Part shown: in pieces, positions 33,662 to 44,854 of the stretch
Numbering within the stretch: the first letter of the stretch is position 1
Layout of the letters: the number at the start of each line of letters is the position of its first letter
Source of the DNA: Excoecaria cochinchinensis
Taxonomy: Eukaryota > Streptophyta > Magnoliopsida > Malpighiales > Euphorbiaceae
Reading direction: 5' to 3'
Assembly: GCA_947683425.1 (NCBI GenBank)
Contig: CANTUQ010000112.1
Location: forward strand, 9,253,501-9,317,500
DNA length: 64,000 bases
Notes under the pieces: generated by a model
Seen by the model: only the letters and a program-made list of their open reading frames with translations
The model's database searches: none
Told to the model about the DNA's origin: nothing
Position numbers and translations under genes: made by a program

Positions 33662-34944
33662 ATGACTCCTCCCTCTTTTCAAAGGATGTACCGCATTCTA
33701 GACGATACACACACTTGGGAATATAGAGCTCTCACCCCATTGTTCGGGCTGAAATTCTTACGCAGAGTCAAAATAGATCGCAACCTCCTCTAAGCGGCAG
33801 CTCACTTCTGGAACCCCCACTTTCACGTCTTCAAATTTACTTATTAGGAACTCTGCCCCTTGCCTGAAGAATTCGCTGTCATCACTAGAGCATGGTATCC
33901 TCCCAATGCTCTACCCTGCATTCCTAGCTGCGGTCTGATTCAAGCCCGGGACATTGCCCTCTCTCTTGGCATAGCCCCCTCTGAAGCTGCTCGGCTGGCC
34001 CCACAGGACTCTACATTTTCCTTGGAACCGCTGATTGAGGCTTTGGACAGATTTCTGATGTCCCCACGTATCGAGCAAGCACTATGTTTTTATTCTGCAT
34101 GATGAGATTTTTGTCCATAACCTCAGAGGATTTGGTTGGTGATCCTTGCCTGTTTAAAGTTTTGGATGGTTTTCATCGTGGACTGAACCCTTTTCCCCTC
34201 ATCTTAGCTGAGACCATTCTGGGCTTGGACTCCGTCTACTCTGGATCTGCTGCTTTGCCTACTGGGAGCCCCTTATTACTCCAGGTACATCATTCTTTTA
34301 AAAGGTAGTGCGTCCCTTATGGATTTTCACACTAGCTTTTCTTAACGGGAGGTGCGTCCTTTCGGATTTTCACACAACCCTGTGCCTAACTTTTGCCTGA
34401 AGTAAACCCAACTTACTCCAGCGGCTTTTTCCTTTTTTTCTTCTTCTTCTTTTTTTTTTAGATTTGGCTGCAGGAGAAGCTGAACTTGTTGTCGGCACCT
34501 CCTCCTCGAGTCGTCCCTCAATACTCGCCAAGACATTTCCTCCCACATCAACGACTATATTCATTTGCCACTCCTGACGACGGCATTGCTAGACTCAGTG
34601 AGATAGCAGATGAGGGCATCAGTTTCACTCATGTTTGGTTTCCCTTACCTCACACAATTGTCGACGGACCTTCAGGATGTGTTCCCCTATGCGGGCTTCG
34701 TCAAGCTGCTTTTTATGTCGCTGCCTGGTGTGCTCGTCAACTCAGGATAACTCAAGATGTGGTGAAAGTCCCCTTATCCTTCCAAGGAGGGAATCTTTCC
34801 GCTGCTTTTGTTTCTTGCTACCACGAGTTATGGGGCCACCTGCCGGCGAAGACTGTCATGCCTTCTTTTGGGACTCATTCTGTGATTTCTACCAGTGAGT
34901 ATAAGAGTTGGATACTTAGTCCAAAGTCTGACAATAGAACATGA
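33662..34944 (+). pseudogene. Antisense spliced ORF of D: DUF7745 / plant-mobile-domain-like
   Basis: Exon 1 (33662-34284) begins MTPPSFQRMYRILDDTHTWEYRALTPLFGLKFL; then AAAHFWNPHFHVFKF and ELCPLPEEFAVIT, the FWdP..vFrF..ELcPt.EEF signature of plant-mobile-domain-like proteins; then, after a frame change near 34085, CLFKVLDGFHRGLNPFPLILAETILGLDS. The intron is 34285-34461. Exon 2 (34462-34944) continues SPLLLQ / IWLQEKLNLL.. to ..TSEYKSWILSPKSDNRT. The join restores the LL.iWL.ekL motif expected in DUF7745 proteins. Damage: stops at 33791 and 33845 and one frameshift. It is transcribed towards the integrase gene, whose stop is at 35376. The role is unknown; related host genes and transposon-borne copies are common in plants. 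Family assignment by eye. Confidence 0.72.
34285..34461 (+). other. GT-AG intron (177 bp) of the plus-strand ORF, made of the Tat 3' module
   Basis: Donor CAG|GTACAT at 34284/34285; acceptor after a long pyrimidine tract, TTTTTTTTAG|ATTTGG at 34461/34462. The length is a multiple of 3, but reading through meets TAG at 34306, so splicing is needed. The inside (aaggtagtgcgtccctt..ccagcggc) matches A 6339-6480 and C 20675-20825. Confidence 0.78.
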
Positions 34945-35375
34945 CAACTCAAGCATTTGGCTGGCGAGAGTAGCAGTAGGACGTAGTTTAGCTTAAATCT
35001 GTATGTTTTCCAAGCAATATGTATCTTTTCAAAGCAGAACTGGAAAACGATGAGAATGAAAATAATAATTCTATATTTTTCACAAAATTGTGTACATTTC
35101 CATGGAATTTCAGCATACATGATCGCTATTTATCACTAATTCAACTGCGTAAACCATATTAATTCATGAAACCAAATATTAATAGCACCAGACTCCTGTT
35201 ACCAATCGGCCCTCTCAGGTTTTCTCAATTGGACATTTTCTCTCATGCCTCTAATTTTTGCACAGGATGCCATTTTTCGGTTTTCACCCTGTCGAGGCAC
35301 CCGATTTTATCAAGGCCGCCTTTTTTCAATTTTTGACTTGCGGGGCATTTATTTCTCTTCTTTTGATTTTTGGTC
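34945..35375. other. Conserved post-integrase non-coding block (D copy)
   Basis: Aligns with C 20960-21337, sharing 'cacaaaattgtgtaca', 'actcctgttaccaatcggccctc', 'ggatgccatttttcggttttcaccctg' and 'gcggggcatttattctcttctttt'. Part is also in A 6760-6945. No frame is conserved. Confidence 0.75.
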
Positions 35376-36630
35376 TTAGCCATGAAACCTTTTCAGTCTG
35401 TCAACGTTGACCGGCTCTTTGAACTCATTGCCATCACCGTCTGCCAAAATCGCTGCTCCTTTCAACAACAACTTCTTGAGGATAAAAGGTCCTTCCCATG
35501 TTGGTCTGAACTTCCCTCGGATGTCTGGCGCACCTGGTCTTATTTGTTTGAATACCAAATCTCCCTCCTTTAGTGGGTGCTTTCTGACCTTCTTCCCGAA
35601 CGTCCTGGCAAGTCTTTTCTGGTAGACCTAGTTATGGTAATAGGCTCTTAGTCTACCTTCATCCAGCGTGTTCAAATGCAACAACCGATGCTGCACCCAG
35701 TCAGCTTCTGGGATTTGAGCTTCCATAACTACCCTTAACGACTTGAGCTCTATTTCAACTGGCAGGATCGCTTCTGTCCCATACACCAAGGAATACGGCG
35801 TAGCTCCTGTAGACGTTTTGACCGCCGTCCTATAACCCCAAAGCACGAAAGGCAATTTCTCCGCCCAGTCTTTATAACTCTGCACCTCTTAGCCAGAATC
35901 TTTTTGACATTCTTGTTAGCGGCTTCGACTGCACCATTAGCCTAAGGGCGATATGGAGATGACTTATGATGCTCGATATCGTACTTCTAAAGCAACTTCT
36001 TCGTTTCTCCCATGAATTGGACCCCATTATCGGACACCACGTGATGCGAAAGGCCATATCTGCAAATCAAGTTTTTCTCAATGAATTTTGCCATATCCCA
36101 TGCATCCACCTTTCTGAAGGACTCTGCTTCTACCCACTTGGTGAAGTAGTCAATTGCGACTATAATGTATCTGTGTCCGTTGGAGGCTGTGGGTCAGATC
36201 TCTCCAATAATATCAATCCCCCAAGCCGCAAATGGCCACAGCGATGTTAAATTGTGTAATTCTGACACAGGCAGGTGTCTCAAATCTGCGTACAGCTGGC
36301 AGTTCTTCACATACTTCGAGCAATCATAGTCCATAGTAAGCCAGTAAAATCCCTGCCTCATGATTTTCTTGGCTAACATCAAGCCATTCATATGGGCTCC
36401 ACAGACACCAGCATGGGTTTCTTCCATTACCTTCTTGGCCTCTTTTTCGTCCAGACATCTCAATTGTATCCCATCAGCCTGTCGCTTGTACAACACTCTG
36501 TTTATGGATATGAACTGAGTAGACAACCTGCGAATCAATCTCTGGTCTTTCTCTGTAGCTTCCTCTGGAAAGGCCGCATTTTCTAGATAGTTCATGATAT
36601 CGTAATACCACGGCTTCCCATCTGCCACAT
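35376..36630 (-). pseudogene. Integrase of element D
   Basis: Zinc region ETHAGVCGAHMNG..DYDCSKYVKNCQLY; the final Cys of HHCC has changed to Tyr. Core: WVEAESF.., SPYRP-stop-ANGAVEAANKNVKKI, WAEKLPFVLWGYRTAVKTSTGATPYSLVYGTEAILPVEIEL, and C-terminus KEGDLVFKQIRPGAPDIRGKFRPTWEGPFILKKLL..NVDRLKRFHG. TAGs at about 35627, 35951 and 35988 all fall at expected Gln. A frameshift lies near 35888. Confidence 0.9.
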
Positions 36631-37633
36631 CTATTTCTATTACTGACTGTGCCTCGAAACTAGGTCTATCCGAGCTAGAAATCAAAACCAGCCTCATGAT
36701 TACCCCTTCCGGATTATCCCATATTGATACCAAAGTAGCGAGCACGTCAGCCAGCTGGTTTTCGTCCCTCGGGATGAAATAAAATGCGCACATTTCAAAT
36801 TGATCGCCCAGATTCTTCAAGTGCTTGACATAAGGCATCAGTCTTTCTTCTTTAACAGCCCATTCGCCTCAAATTTGATTAATTACCAGGGCAGAGTCCC
36901 CGAACACCTAAACGTTCTTTGCCCCCAAGGCTAACAGTGCTTCCAATCCAAAAACACATGCTTCATATTCAGCCTCATTATTGGTAGCCTTGAACCTCAG
37001 TTTCTTGTCCAGGGGGAGTTTCTCATTTTCTGGGGTTGTCAGAATAATTCTTACTCCTGCCCCCTTGTTGTTCATGGCCCCATCAAAATGCAACTGCCAC
37101 CCCTGAACCGCAATCGCCCCGACGTCCTCATCTAGGAAGTTGAACTCACATGAGTCTCCTTGAATCGGGTGCTCTGCCAGAAATTCAGCCACTGCACGCC
37201 CCTTGATGGTTTTCCGAGTGATATACTCCACATCAAATTCTTGTAACAACAACAACCATCTTCCCATTTTCCCGAGCAATGACGGCGCTTCTTGTAAATA
37301 CCTTAGGGGATTCTGCTTTACCACCGCTTGAACCTTATAAGAATGAAAGTAATGCCTCAACTTCCTAGATACCCAAATGACAGTGAGACATATCTTTTCC
37401 ACTTCTGCATATTTGATCTCATAGGCAAGGAACTTTTTACCGAGATAATAAATCGCAAACTCCACTCCGGACTCATCCTCTTGAGCCATCATGGCACCTA
37501 TAGAGCTATCTTCTACGGCTAAATACATAATCAAAGGCTTATTTGGCTGCAGTGGCCTTAGCACGGGTGGATTCAACAAGTATTCCCTGATGGTATCAAA
37601 GGCCTTTTGACAATCTTCATTCCATATCACAGG
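36631..37633 (-). pseudogene. Dual RNase H of element D
   Basis: Gypsy RNase H: VIWNEDCQKAFDTIREYLLNPPVLRP..MYLAVEDSSIGAMMAQEDE..KKFLAYEIKYAEVEKICLTVIW. Second RNase H: LHFDGAMNNKGAGVRI (Asp), TNNEAEYEACVFGLEALL (Glu), VFGDSALVI (Asp), FIPRDENQLAD (Asp). Stops: TAG at about 36908 (NV-stop-VFGDS) and TGA at about 36870 (QI-stop-GEW; C has Arg). The double RNase H is the hallmark of the Tat group. Confidence 0.9.
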
Positions 37634-38660
37634 CTAATTCTTCTTAAGGAGCTTGAAGATCGGCTCACAAATCGAAGTCAACTTGGCAATGAATCTACTG
37701 ACATACTGTAATTTGCCTAAGAAACTCCTTACGTCTTTCTCCTTCTGAGGCGCTAGCATTTCTCTGATGGCTTTCACTTTGTCCGGGTCAATCTTAATCC
37801 CTCTCTGGCTGACTACATTTCCCAATAGCTTTCCTGATGTGACCCCAAAAATACACTTCTTAGGATTTAACCTCAGGTTGTACTTTTCCATCTTTGTGAA
37901 GAACTTTTCTAATGCTTCAAAATGACCCTCTCTGGTGGCTGACCTGATCATCATGTCATCCACATAAACCTCCACTTCTTTATGGATCAAGTCACTTAAA
38001 ATCTTTGTTGCCATCCTCTGATAAGTAGCCCCTGCGTTCTTCAAGCCAAAAGGCATCACCCTGTAAGCATATGTCCCCCACTCTGTGATGAAAGCCGTTT
38101 TGATCCTGTCAATTATCTTGTTGAGGATCTGATTGTAACCAGCATAACCATCTACAAAACTGTACATTGCACAAGTGGTAGCACTGTCAATCAACACATC
38201 AATATGGGGTAAGGGGAAGTCATCCTTAGGACACGCTTTGTTCAAATCCCGGTAATCCACGCATACTCTCACCTTTCCATTCTTCTTGGCCACAGGGACA
38301 ACATTGGCTAACCACGTGGGATACTGTACCTCAATCAGAAACTTGGCTTCGATCTATTGCCGAATCTCTTCCTTCACCTTATCTGCCCACTCTGGTCTAA
38401 GCCTTCTTAACTTTTGTTTCATAGGTTTATGATCTGGGTATGTCAGAATGGCATGTTCTGCGATGTTTCGATCGATCCCTGGCATGTCGTCATAGGTCCA
38501 GGAAAAGACTTTTTCATACTTTTTTAACATTCTCTCAAATTTTTCTCTTTCCTCAGGAGTCACATTTGATGCTATCAAAATTTCTTTCGAGTTTTCTGAG
38601 GTTCCAAGATTAAATGGATTTGCATCAGAAGAATCAATATCAAATATGGATGGAATATTG
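37634..38660 (-). pseudogene. Reverse transcriptase of element D
   Basis: VRVCVDYRDLNKACPKDDFPLPHIDVLIDSA, FVDGYAGYNQI, MPFGLKNAGATYQRMATKIL, catalytic VEVYVDDMMI, LRLNPKKCIFGVTSGKLLG, VRSFLGKLQYVSRFI; all conserved blocks in one frame (37634-38293). Upstream LRRLRPEWADKVKEEIRQ-stop-IEAKFLIEV has a CAG to TAG at about 38355. TAG at 37636 separates it from RNase H. Better preserved than the RT of C. Confidence 0.92.
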
Positions 38661-40384
38661 TAACACCCCCTACGTCCCCATTGGAAGGATGCGGGTGTGC
38701 TACCGACGCTCACTCACACACATGCGCACATGCACTGAGCGGAAGCATACATTCATACATAAAAACATGCGGAGATACAGCGAAAATTAAAACTTTACGG
38801 AAACAGTAGTTGAATATACATTAACTCACATACATATAATCATTTAGCGGAAGCATAAGACAACTGATAAAATGAAGAAGTAACTGAAAACTTAATTACA
38901 AGAAGATCCTTACATATAATCGAATATACAAGAAAAGGCTACAAATTCACAGAATCCGAAATACAGGAGCTGAAACAAAATAACAAAATACTTCTAATTA
39001 CTATGTGGCCGACCCTGCAGATGCGCGACTCGAACCGATCCAAACCTGCCACCTGCACGAGAAAAGAGCCCGTGCTAAGCGATAACGCTTAGTGGGGAGA
39101 ACACACAAGTAAAATGGACGGCCATTCACAATGGTCGCCAGAGCATAACACAGTCACAAATGGCACATGCAATTATTCATAGCAGACGGAATCACATGCT
39201 TGCACAAAAAAAAATACCATGCATTCATAAGATTATTTTCATAAAAACGTACACTTTACTTGAGTACTCATCTCATTAACAAAATCATGCAGTTATCACA
39301 TTCCTATAATCATATTAGTCGAACTAATGCAAACAGAGGGTCACACAAAATACAAGTATTAACATGCAGAAGTACTTACAATCTCATCCGTATATACTTA
39401 CCGAGGTATCAAGTATCAGTACCTTATCGTGCGCAGTCACAAGAGATATTACACGCTCAACTATCATGCCAAGATATCCATGCATTAACGGAAAACCCAT
39501 TCACATGCAACACAATTTCCATAATATAACGTACCCAACCATCGTGCTAAGAACACAAGCTATCTAAACATACACTTGTCATGCTATAACCCAAACTCTA
39601 GCCGAACCCATGGGAAAATGTTAAACACCACACTTCCACTGCGCAACTCTATCACATAAAATATCATGCCAGGAACGTAGACACACGACAACCTACCAAA
39701 GATACTCCAATAGTTGAGACCAAAGGAATAGATAGCACAATTTTACATTCAAAGCATACACTAGTTCAAGATCAGATTCTCATACACTTTAACTTGCCTC
39801 ATCATCATCTGTTACCGCCCATACACTTACCAAAACCGATTCACATGCATTGCACCCAAAATAATACATGTGTGATCATTCAATAGTCTAGATCGCCTTA
39901 TTATGCATACTAATTCACACGCTGACCTACTAGTTAACGTTACAGAATCACATTCATACACATACTAATTAACCATATCAATTCGTAAGTTACGCTCACA
40001 TTCGAATACATATTATTTCATATGCTTATAACCTAACTAGTCAGATTCGCATTCTCATAAGCATACATCATAAAATATGTTCATGACATTAGAACGATTA
40101 TGATCACAGTCATACACGTCTTAATTCCAATACTTATTTCCACAACCGATGGCATACAAATACATTCACAATATGATATACATATACATATATATACAGA
40201 TAAACATGTTCAATTTACTTGTTTGAGTCACACTCAACCCATTCAGAAGTTTATAATCACATTCGGATACATAACCGATTCACATATCCAAAAATCATTC
40301 TCATTCGAATATCACATTCTCTTGTTCATATTAGACAAACAAACAGAATGCCTGCTGACTCAAAATAGTGGATAACGAGTATTC

Positions 40385-40500
40385 AGACAGTGCCTTGCAG
40401 GCACGGACGGGCCGTACCTTACGGGTACGAATCGGAGTAATCACATAAACTTTATCTGACAGTACCTTATAGGTACGGACGGGCGTACCTTACGGGTACT
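40385..40500. repeat. Hairpin repeats GTACCtta.gGGTAC in E
   Basis: Successive hairpins of one shape but different stems: gtGCCTtgcAGGCac, cGTACCttacgGGTACg, aGTACCttataGGTACg, cGTACCttacgGGTACt, separated by 'gacggg' spacers. Confidence 0.82.
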
Positions 40501-40969
40501 AATCGAAAAACCATTTTATTTTATCACATTCAAACCATTTTTCTGAGGGGGGATCTTAAACAAGATCCAAAACACATCGCGACGAACCAAACGGGGACCT
40601 GATCAGGGTCCAAATATCCAAAGGTGCTGCAACTAAGAGACTCTATTAGGCATGCCTAACTATCCACTAGACTGACTCTCGCAGGTCGTGCATAAAATAA
40701 ATCATGTTGCGAGTCACACAATATAGTTCCTTATTAATAAATCACAATGTGACAGACATATAAATAAGTTCAAAATGCCAATCATGCATAATCCATTCAG
40801 TCCATTCTATAATATCCCAAATCATATATATATATATACAAATATGCATATTCGTATCATGGATTCATATTCATATAATTCATAAGTTAATAGGTATAGG
40901 ACTTATAAGCACTAAAAGAAACTGGGGTTCAAAACCAAACACCAAAGAAAACTCATTCAACATAACAAG

Positions 40970-41180
40970 GCTGTCGCGCTCGCGACAGAGACCATAGTCC
41001 CTTTGCTATGCGCGCGCGATGGACCTCGCGGTCGCGAGGAGGAGAGAAATCCTGGCTCTGTCGCACTCGCGACATTGTCGCGGTCGCGACAGAGAGTTTA
41101 ACATTGCTATCGCGGGCTCGCGATAGATCACGTGCTCGCGACAGAACAGGCCGGCATTGCGCTCTATCGCGATCGCGACA
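40970..41180. repeat. TCGCG palindrome cluster in E
   Basis: At least six short hairpins: CTGTCGCG/CGCGACAG, CCTCGCG/CGCGAGG, GTCGCa/tCGCGAC, TGTCGCG/CGCGACA, CTATCGCG/CGCGATAG, TATCGCG/CGCGA. Arms change together so that pairing is kept. Confidence 0.85.
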
Positions 41181-41204
41181 CCATCATAGCTTTGTTGAAG
41201 TGAG

Positions 41205-42849
41205 GAGTCCCAGATAGCTTTGTTGGTCAAGACCTCCTCATCCCAAAAGTCCTCAGCTGACTTGATCATCCCAACATCCCAATCATAGACGTCGTTGAAT
41301 ACTTCAAAACCTGGCACAATCTTTCCATTGACCCACTGAGGCTCGGCTTCTCCGGTGTACGCACAGACTGCTGCCGCAGGCATAAAACTTTCCCAAATAT
41401 GAGGAATCTTCTTCGTTGGCTTCGCCCCTCTCTTTATTTCACCTTCATATCCTAGCCCTCTTCTATCTTTCTGACCCTTAGTAGCAATGACTCCTGGCAA
41501 TCCTTAGGAATTCCTGCCTAACCCAGCACCTGGAAGGAAGGACATTTTCTTCATCATGGCTAACACCTGAGGGCTACCATCTATCGACTCTTCCTCATTG
41601 ATCACAGCTACATGGAACCATTAAAAGGCTGTCTCGCTATCTCAAGTATAGACACTTGATTCTCCCTCGCAGCCTTGATGGTCATCACTTGCCCTTCCTA
41701 TGGTATCTTTACCATTTGGTGAAGTGTAGAAGGAACACCTCCCAGTTTATGAAACCACGGCCTTCCCAACAAAACTAAAAAACTGGCAGGGATAGGCAAA
41801 ACAACAAACTCCACCTTAGTTTCTATTGGCCCCGTTCTGACCATCGCTTTGAAAGTTCCCGAAGCATGCCTACGAGAATTGTCATATGCTGTGATGGTCA
41901 AATCAGACTTAGCTAACATATCTCCCGTTAGGCCAAAAGCTGCCATTGCCACCTGCGGGCATACATTGATTGATGAGCCATCATCCACCATCACGCAAGA
42001 TGTGTGCTTCTGATTGACCTGAGCCCGAATATACAAAGGACGATTGTGGTTGCAACCCTCTACTGGCAAATTCGCGTTTGTAAACACCACATCCTCCCTG
42101 GCCCCTCCTTTTACTACCTCCAACAGCTCGGTGGGCGAAATTGTTGTAGCCACAGTCGTCTGACATAAGGCCTCTACCAATCTCTGCCTATGGGATGGGG
42201 ACTGCCTCAAAAGATCCCAAATAGAAATTTGTGCTGTCGTCTTCTGTAGTTGTTTCACTATCTGATCCCCCACTGGCTCCTTCTCTTTTTCTTCTTGGAC
42301 TTCCAATGGCTCTTGAGGCCTGGCTACTTCCGGCACTACCCTTCCACTGCGAGTTACAGCTCCCACTTTCTTCTTGCCTTTCTTCTCTTCTGATCCTTCC
42401 TCATCTGAACCCCACAGGTCCGGAAACTCAATACCCTTTTCATCATCACTTCCACTCTCACTAGTGGACCAGCAATCAATTACTGCAGCAGGCATCACTT
42501 TTTCACTCCCCTGACAGAGGTTTGTGATAACATTATTTGCATTGCTTCTGTATAACTCTTTCAGTACAATCTCCTCGGACAGGCTGGACCCAATCATGAA
42601 CACAGGCGGGGGTACCTTGTTATACTCGGCTTTCTTCTGGCCTTCCCTCTTCTCAGGGTCTGTAATTTGCTTTGAATCGATTAAATCCTGAATGGCATGC
42701 CTTAAAGTTTTGCAATCATCAGTCAAATGTCCCGTGTGCTGATGGTAAGCACAATATTCATTATCTTTGTGACCCGGCATCCCCTGAGTCCTGGCATGTC
42801 TAGGCAGTAACGGCTGCAATTTCCCTTCTTTCATCAACCTCCTCAACAC
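41205..42849 (-). pseudogene. Protease and gag C-terminus of element D (with linker start)
   Basis: 41698-42849 is open for 383 residues: CAYHQHTGHLTDDC zinc knuckle, AEYNKVPPPVFMIGSSLSEEIVLKELY, acidic linker, SIWDLLRQSPSHRQRLVEAL, protease SCVMVDDGSSINVCP..FVVLPIPASFLVLLGRPWF. It then continues through stops (about 41697 and 41515) to G-patch-like LPGAGLGRNS and the linker KKIPHIWESFMPAAAVCAYTGEAEPQWVNGKIVPGFEVFNDVYDWDVGMIKSAEDFWDEE. It runs into insert E near 41205. Confidence 0.88.
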
Positions 42850-43947
42850 TCATGATAGGGATCTCCCCAAATTCGAAAAATGCCTTGTGGTTGCATTAGC
42901 AGCTGACACCTTGACTATCTTTCTCACGCTACCACTGGAACACGCTGGCCTACTTGCCCCCTGAGGGTGGCTCCCTTTCTTAGCATAATTCTCGCCACTC
43001 GCTTTCTGAGCCAGATACTCTCCTTCTGCCTCGATGGCTATATCCTTCAAGGACTCCCAATCTCTCAACCCTTTCATCTTCAATCTGTCTCTCAGATACG
43101 GGCTCGCATTTTTAATGAATAGACAAATCTAGTCCTGAGTATTGGGCTTCCTTTTCATCTCCATTACCCGGTTCCTCCAATGGGTCAAATATTCATGAAA
43201 GGACTCACCCGCCTTCTGTTGCAGCAAATCTAAATCCTTCAGGGTCACTTCCATCCTCGTACTAAAATCATACTGCCTTAGGAATTCTTCCGTCAACAAG
43301 TCCCAATCCTCCTTCGTTCGGCGATCTAAACCATGGTACCAATCCATCGCTGGACCAGTCAAGCTCAAACAAAAATATTCGACCTTCTGTCTCCTTGTCA
43401 AAGTGGTACCCTTCATTACTAACGAGTACTGCTTAATGTGTGCTGCAGGATCAGAAGTACCACCAAACTTCGGAACATATGGCATCTTGAAGTTCATTGG
43501 GATGGGGTCATCTCCATCCAACTCTTTATCTTTCGAACTCATCCCTTGACCCTTCATCAGAGTCCTAGCTATAGCCTCAAATCTCTCTTCTAGCTTTTTC
43601 CATACAGGCTCCTCGATTTGGGGGGCCATTCCTTTCTGAGACATGCGCTCTTCGCGATCTTCATCTGAATCCTCATCCAAACCCAGAACTTGCTTTCCTC
43701 TCTGAATCGCCGAAGTTATAGCTCTAATGTGAACTGGTGGAGGGTGGTTTTCTTCTGTTGGATTTACTTTGACCTCTTTCGTCTCATTTCTTCTTACCGG
43801 AGGAGGTGGTGGATTCTACGGGGCCATCCGCTGGGCCATAATAGCTATCATATTCATCATGCAATTCTCAAAATCCTCAAACCTGCGTCCCACTTCTTTC
43901 GCAATCATTGCCCGTGTGGTATCATTCCCCTTTGGTGAATTTGACAT
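42850..43947 (-). pseudogene. Gag of element D (N-terminal and core)
   Basis: Start at ATG 43947 (MSNSPKGNDTTRAMIAKEVGRRFEDF), homologous to the gag starts of A and C. TAG at about 43818 after QRMAP. Core at 43129-43680: PKFGGTSDPAAHIKQYSLVMKGTTLTRRQKVEYFCLSLTGPAMDWYHGLDRRTKEDWDLLTEEFLRQYDFSTRMEV..SFHEYLTHWRNRVMEMKRKP, then a TAG at about 43131, then ..LRDWESLKDIAIEAEGEYLAQKAS.. (42850-43083). Nearly full length, with few lesions. Confidence 0.9.
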
Positions 43948-44840
43948 CTCTGAAGTAGTACGACTGCTTTCTGAAGGAATCTTTGAAAGGTTTCCCCTTT
44001 CTGGTAGTTCAAGCACAAGATTCCGGATCAACCGTCCCTCAAGACCTCTTGTCCACCTAGGCAGATCTATAATGGCTGGAAATAAAAAGGGTTAGAATGA
44101 TGCATGAATGCAATAAAATGCATGATCGTGATATGCAACACCCACAAATCACATGCAAGCACATAGGTCCTTCCAACCTTATTGCCCCCACACATGAGGT
44201 CGTGCAGTCTCTGTCCTAGGTGGGCTTAGCCCATGGGTCAACCGGGGACCCGATGGACACGCATGATGCGCGGCAAAAATTCGGCAGCATAGCACTCCTA
44301 AACTAATGCACAAGCGAATGACTAATGATCTTTATGTATTTTGGTAGTCTGAACACGTTGACATGGCCATACCGAGGCATGAAAGCCTTTGGCTAGGTAG
44401 CCAAGCAAAACATTAGGATGAACCCAATATATAAAGATCCATACAACAGGCAGAGTATTACGACTCATACTACCTGGGGAAGTATTTATGTTCATTACAT
44501 GAGCTTTAGTCGTGGGTGGTGTTACTTTAGGGCTACCCAAGCATGATCCCTGCCGACGGGTCTAGCTCATCATAAGCATAACGGCCGATCGGGTCACCAT
44601 TTAATATACCACAATGGTACAAGGCTTGGGCTGGTGATTATCCTTAACACTTCCCTATATTGAGTGAACATAGGGTCGTGCTTCGGGAATACACCGGGTT
44701 TGAGAAGGGACCAAACTAACTTAATCTAAGGCTCTAATGAGATGTAATGCAAATTTGAGAGAAAGCAAATTTATAAACTAAAACTTAATTATAAATTTAA
44801 ATCAAGGTATTTTCAAATCAAAGTCTCGAATTAGTTCCCA
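43948..44840 (-). other. 5' leader of element D
   Basis: Shares blocks with the leaders of A and C: 'cctaggtgggcttagcccatgg', 'tgacatggccataccgaggcatgaaagcctttgg', 'ctagctcatcataagcataacggccgatcgggtcaccattt'. No conserved frame. Confidence 0.75.
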
Positions 44841-44854
44841 AGTGGAGTCGCCAC
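44841..44854 (-). promoter_or_regulatory. Primer-binding site of element D
   Basis: The minus strand reads TGGCGACTCCACT one base from the 5' LTR. The following bases (TGGGAA) differ from A (GGGGA) by one inserted base, so only about 13 nt pair as in A. Confidence 0.75.

Larger units (their letters stand above)
38662..41197 (-). mobile_element. Insert E: truncated LTR-like sequence in D pol
   Basis: The left edge TGTAACACCCCC is the terminus type of chromovirus LTRs (T has TGTAACACC). The D coding sequence stops at ..IPSIFDIDS and resumes near 41205 at ..EVLTNKAIWDS; about 350-400 bp of D that C still has are missing, and no TSD or ATTACA-type right end is seen, so the right end was lost with flanking DNA. 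No coding capacity. The body is full of 'cattcatac' and 'acacata' words. Two palindrome clusters lie at 40385-40500 and 40970-41180. The exact right boundary (41190-41205) is uncertain. Confidence 0.65.

Noticed and set aside
38662..41197. E as a DNA transposon or LINE
   Set aside because: No terminal inverted repeats, no TSD, no poly-A end and no coding remnants; the left terminus fits an LTR.
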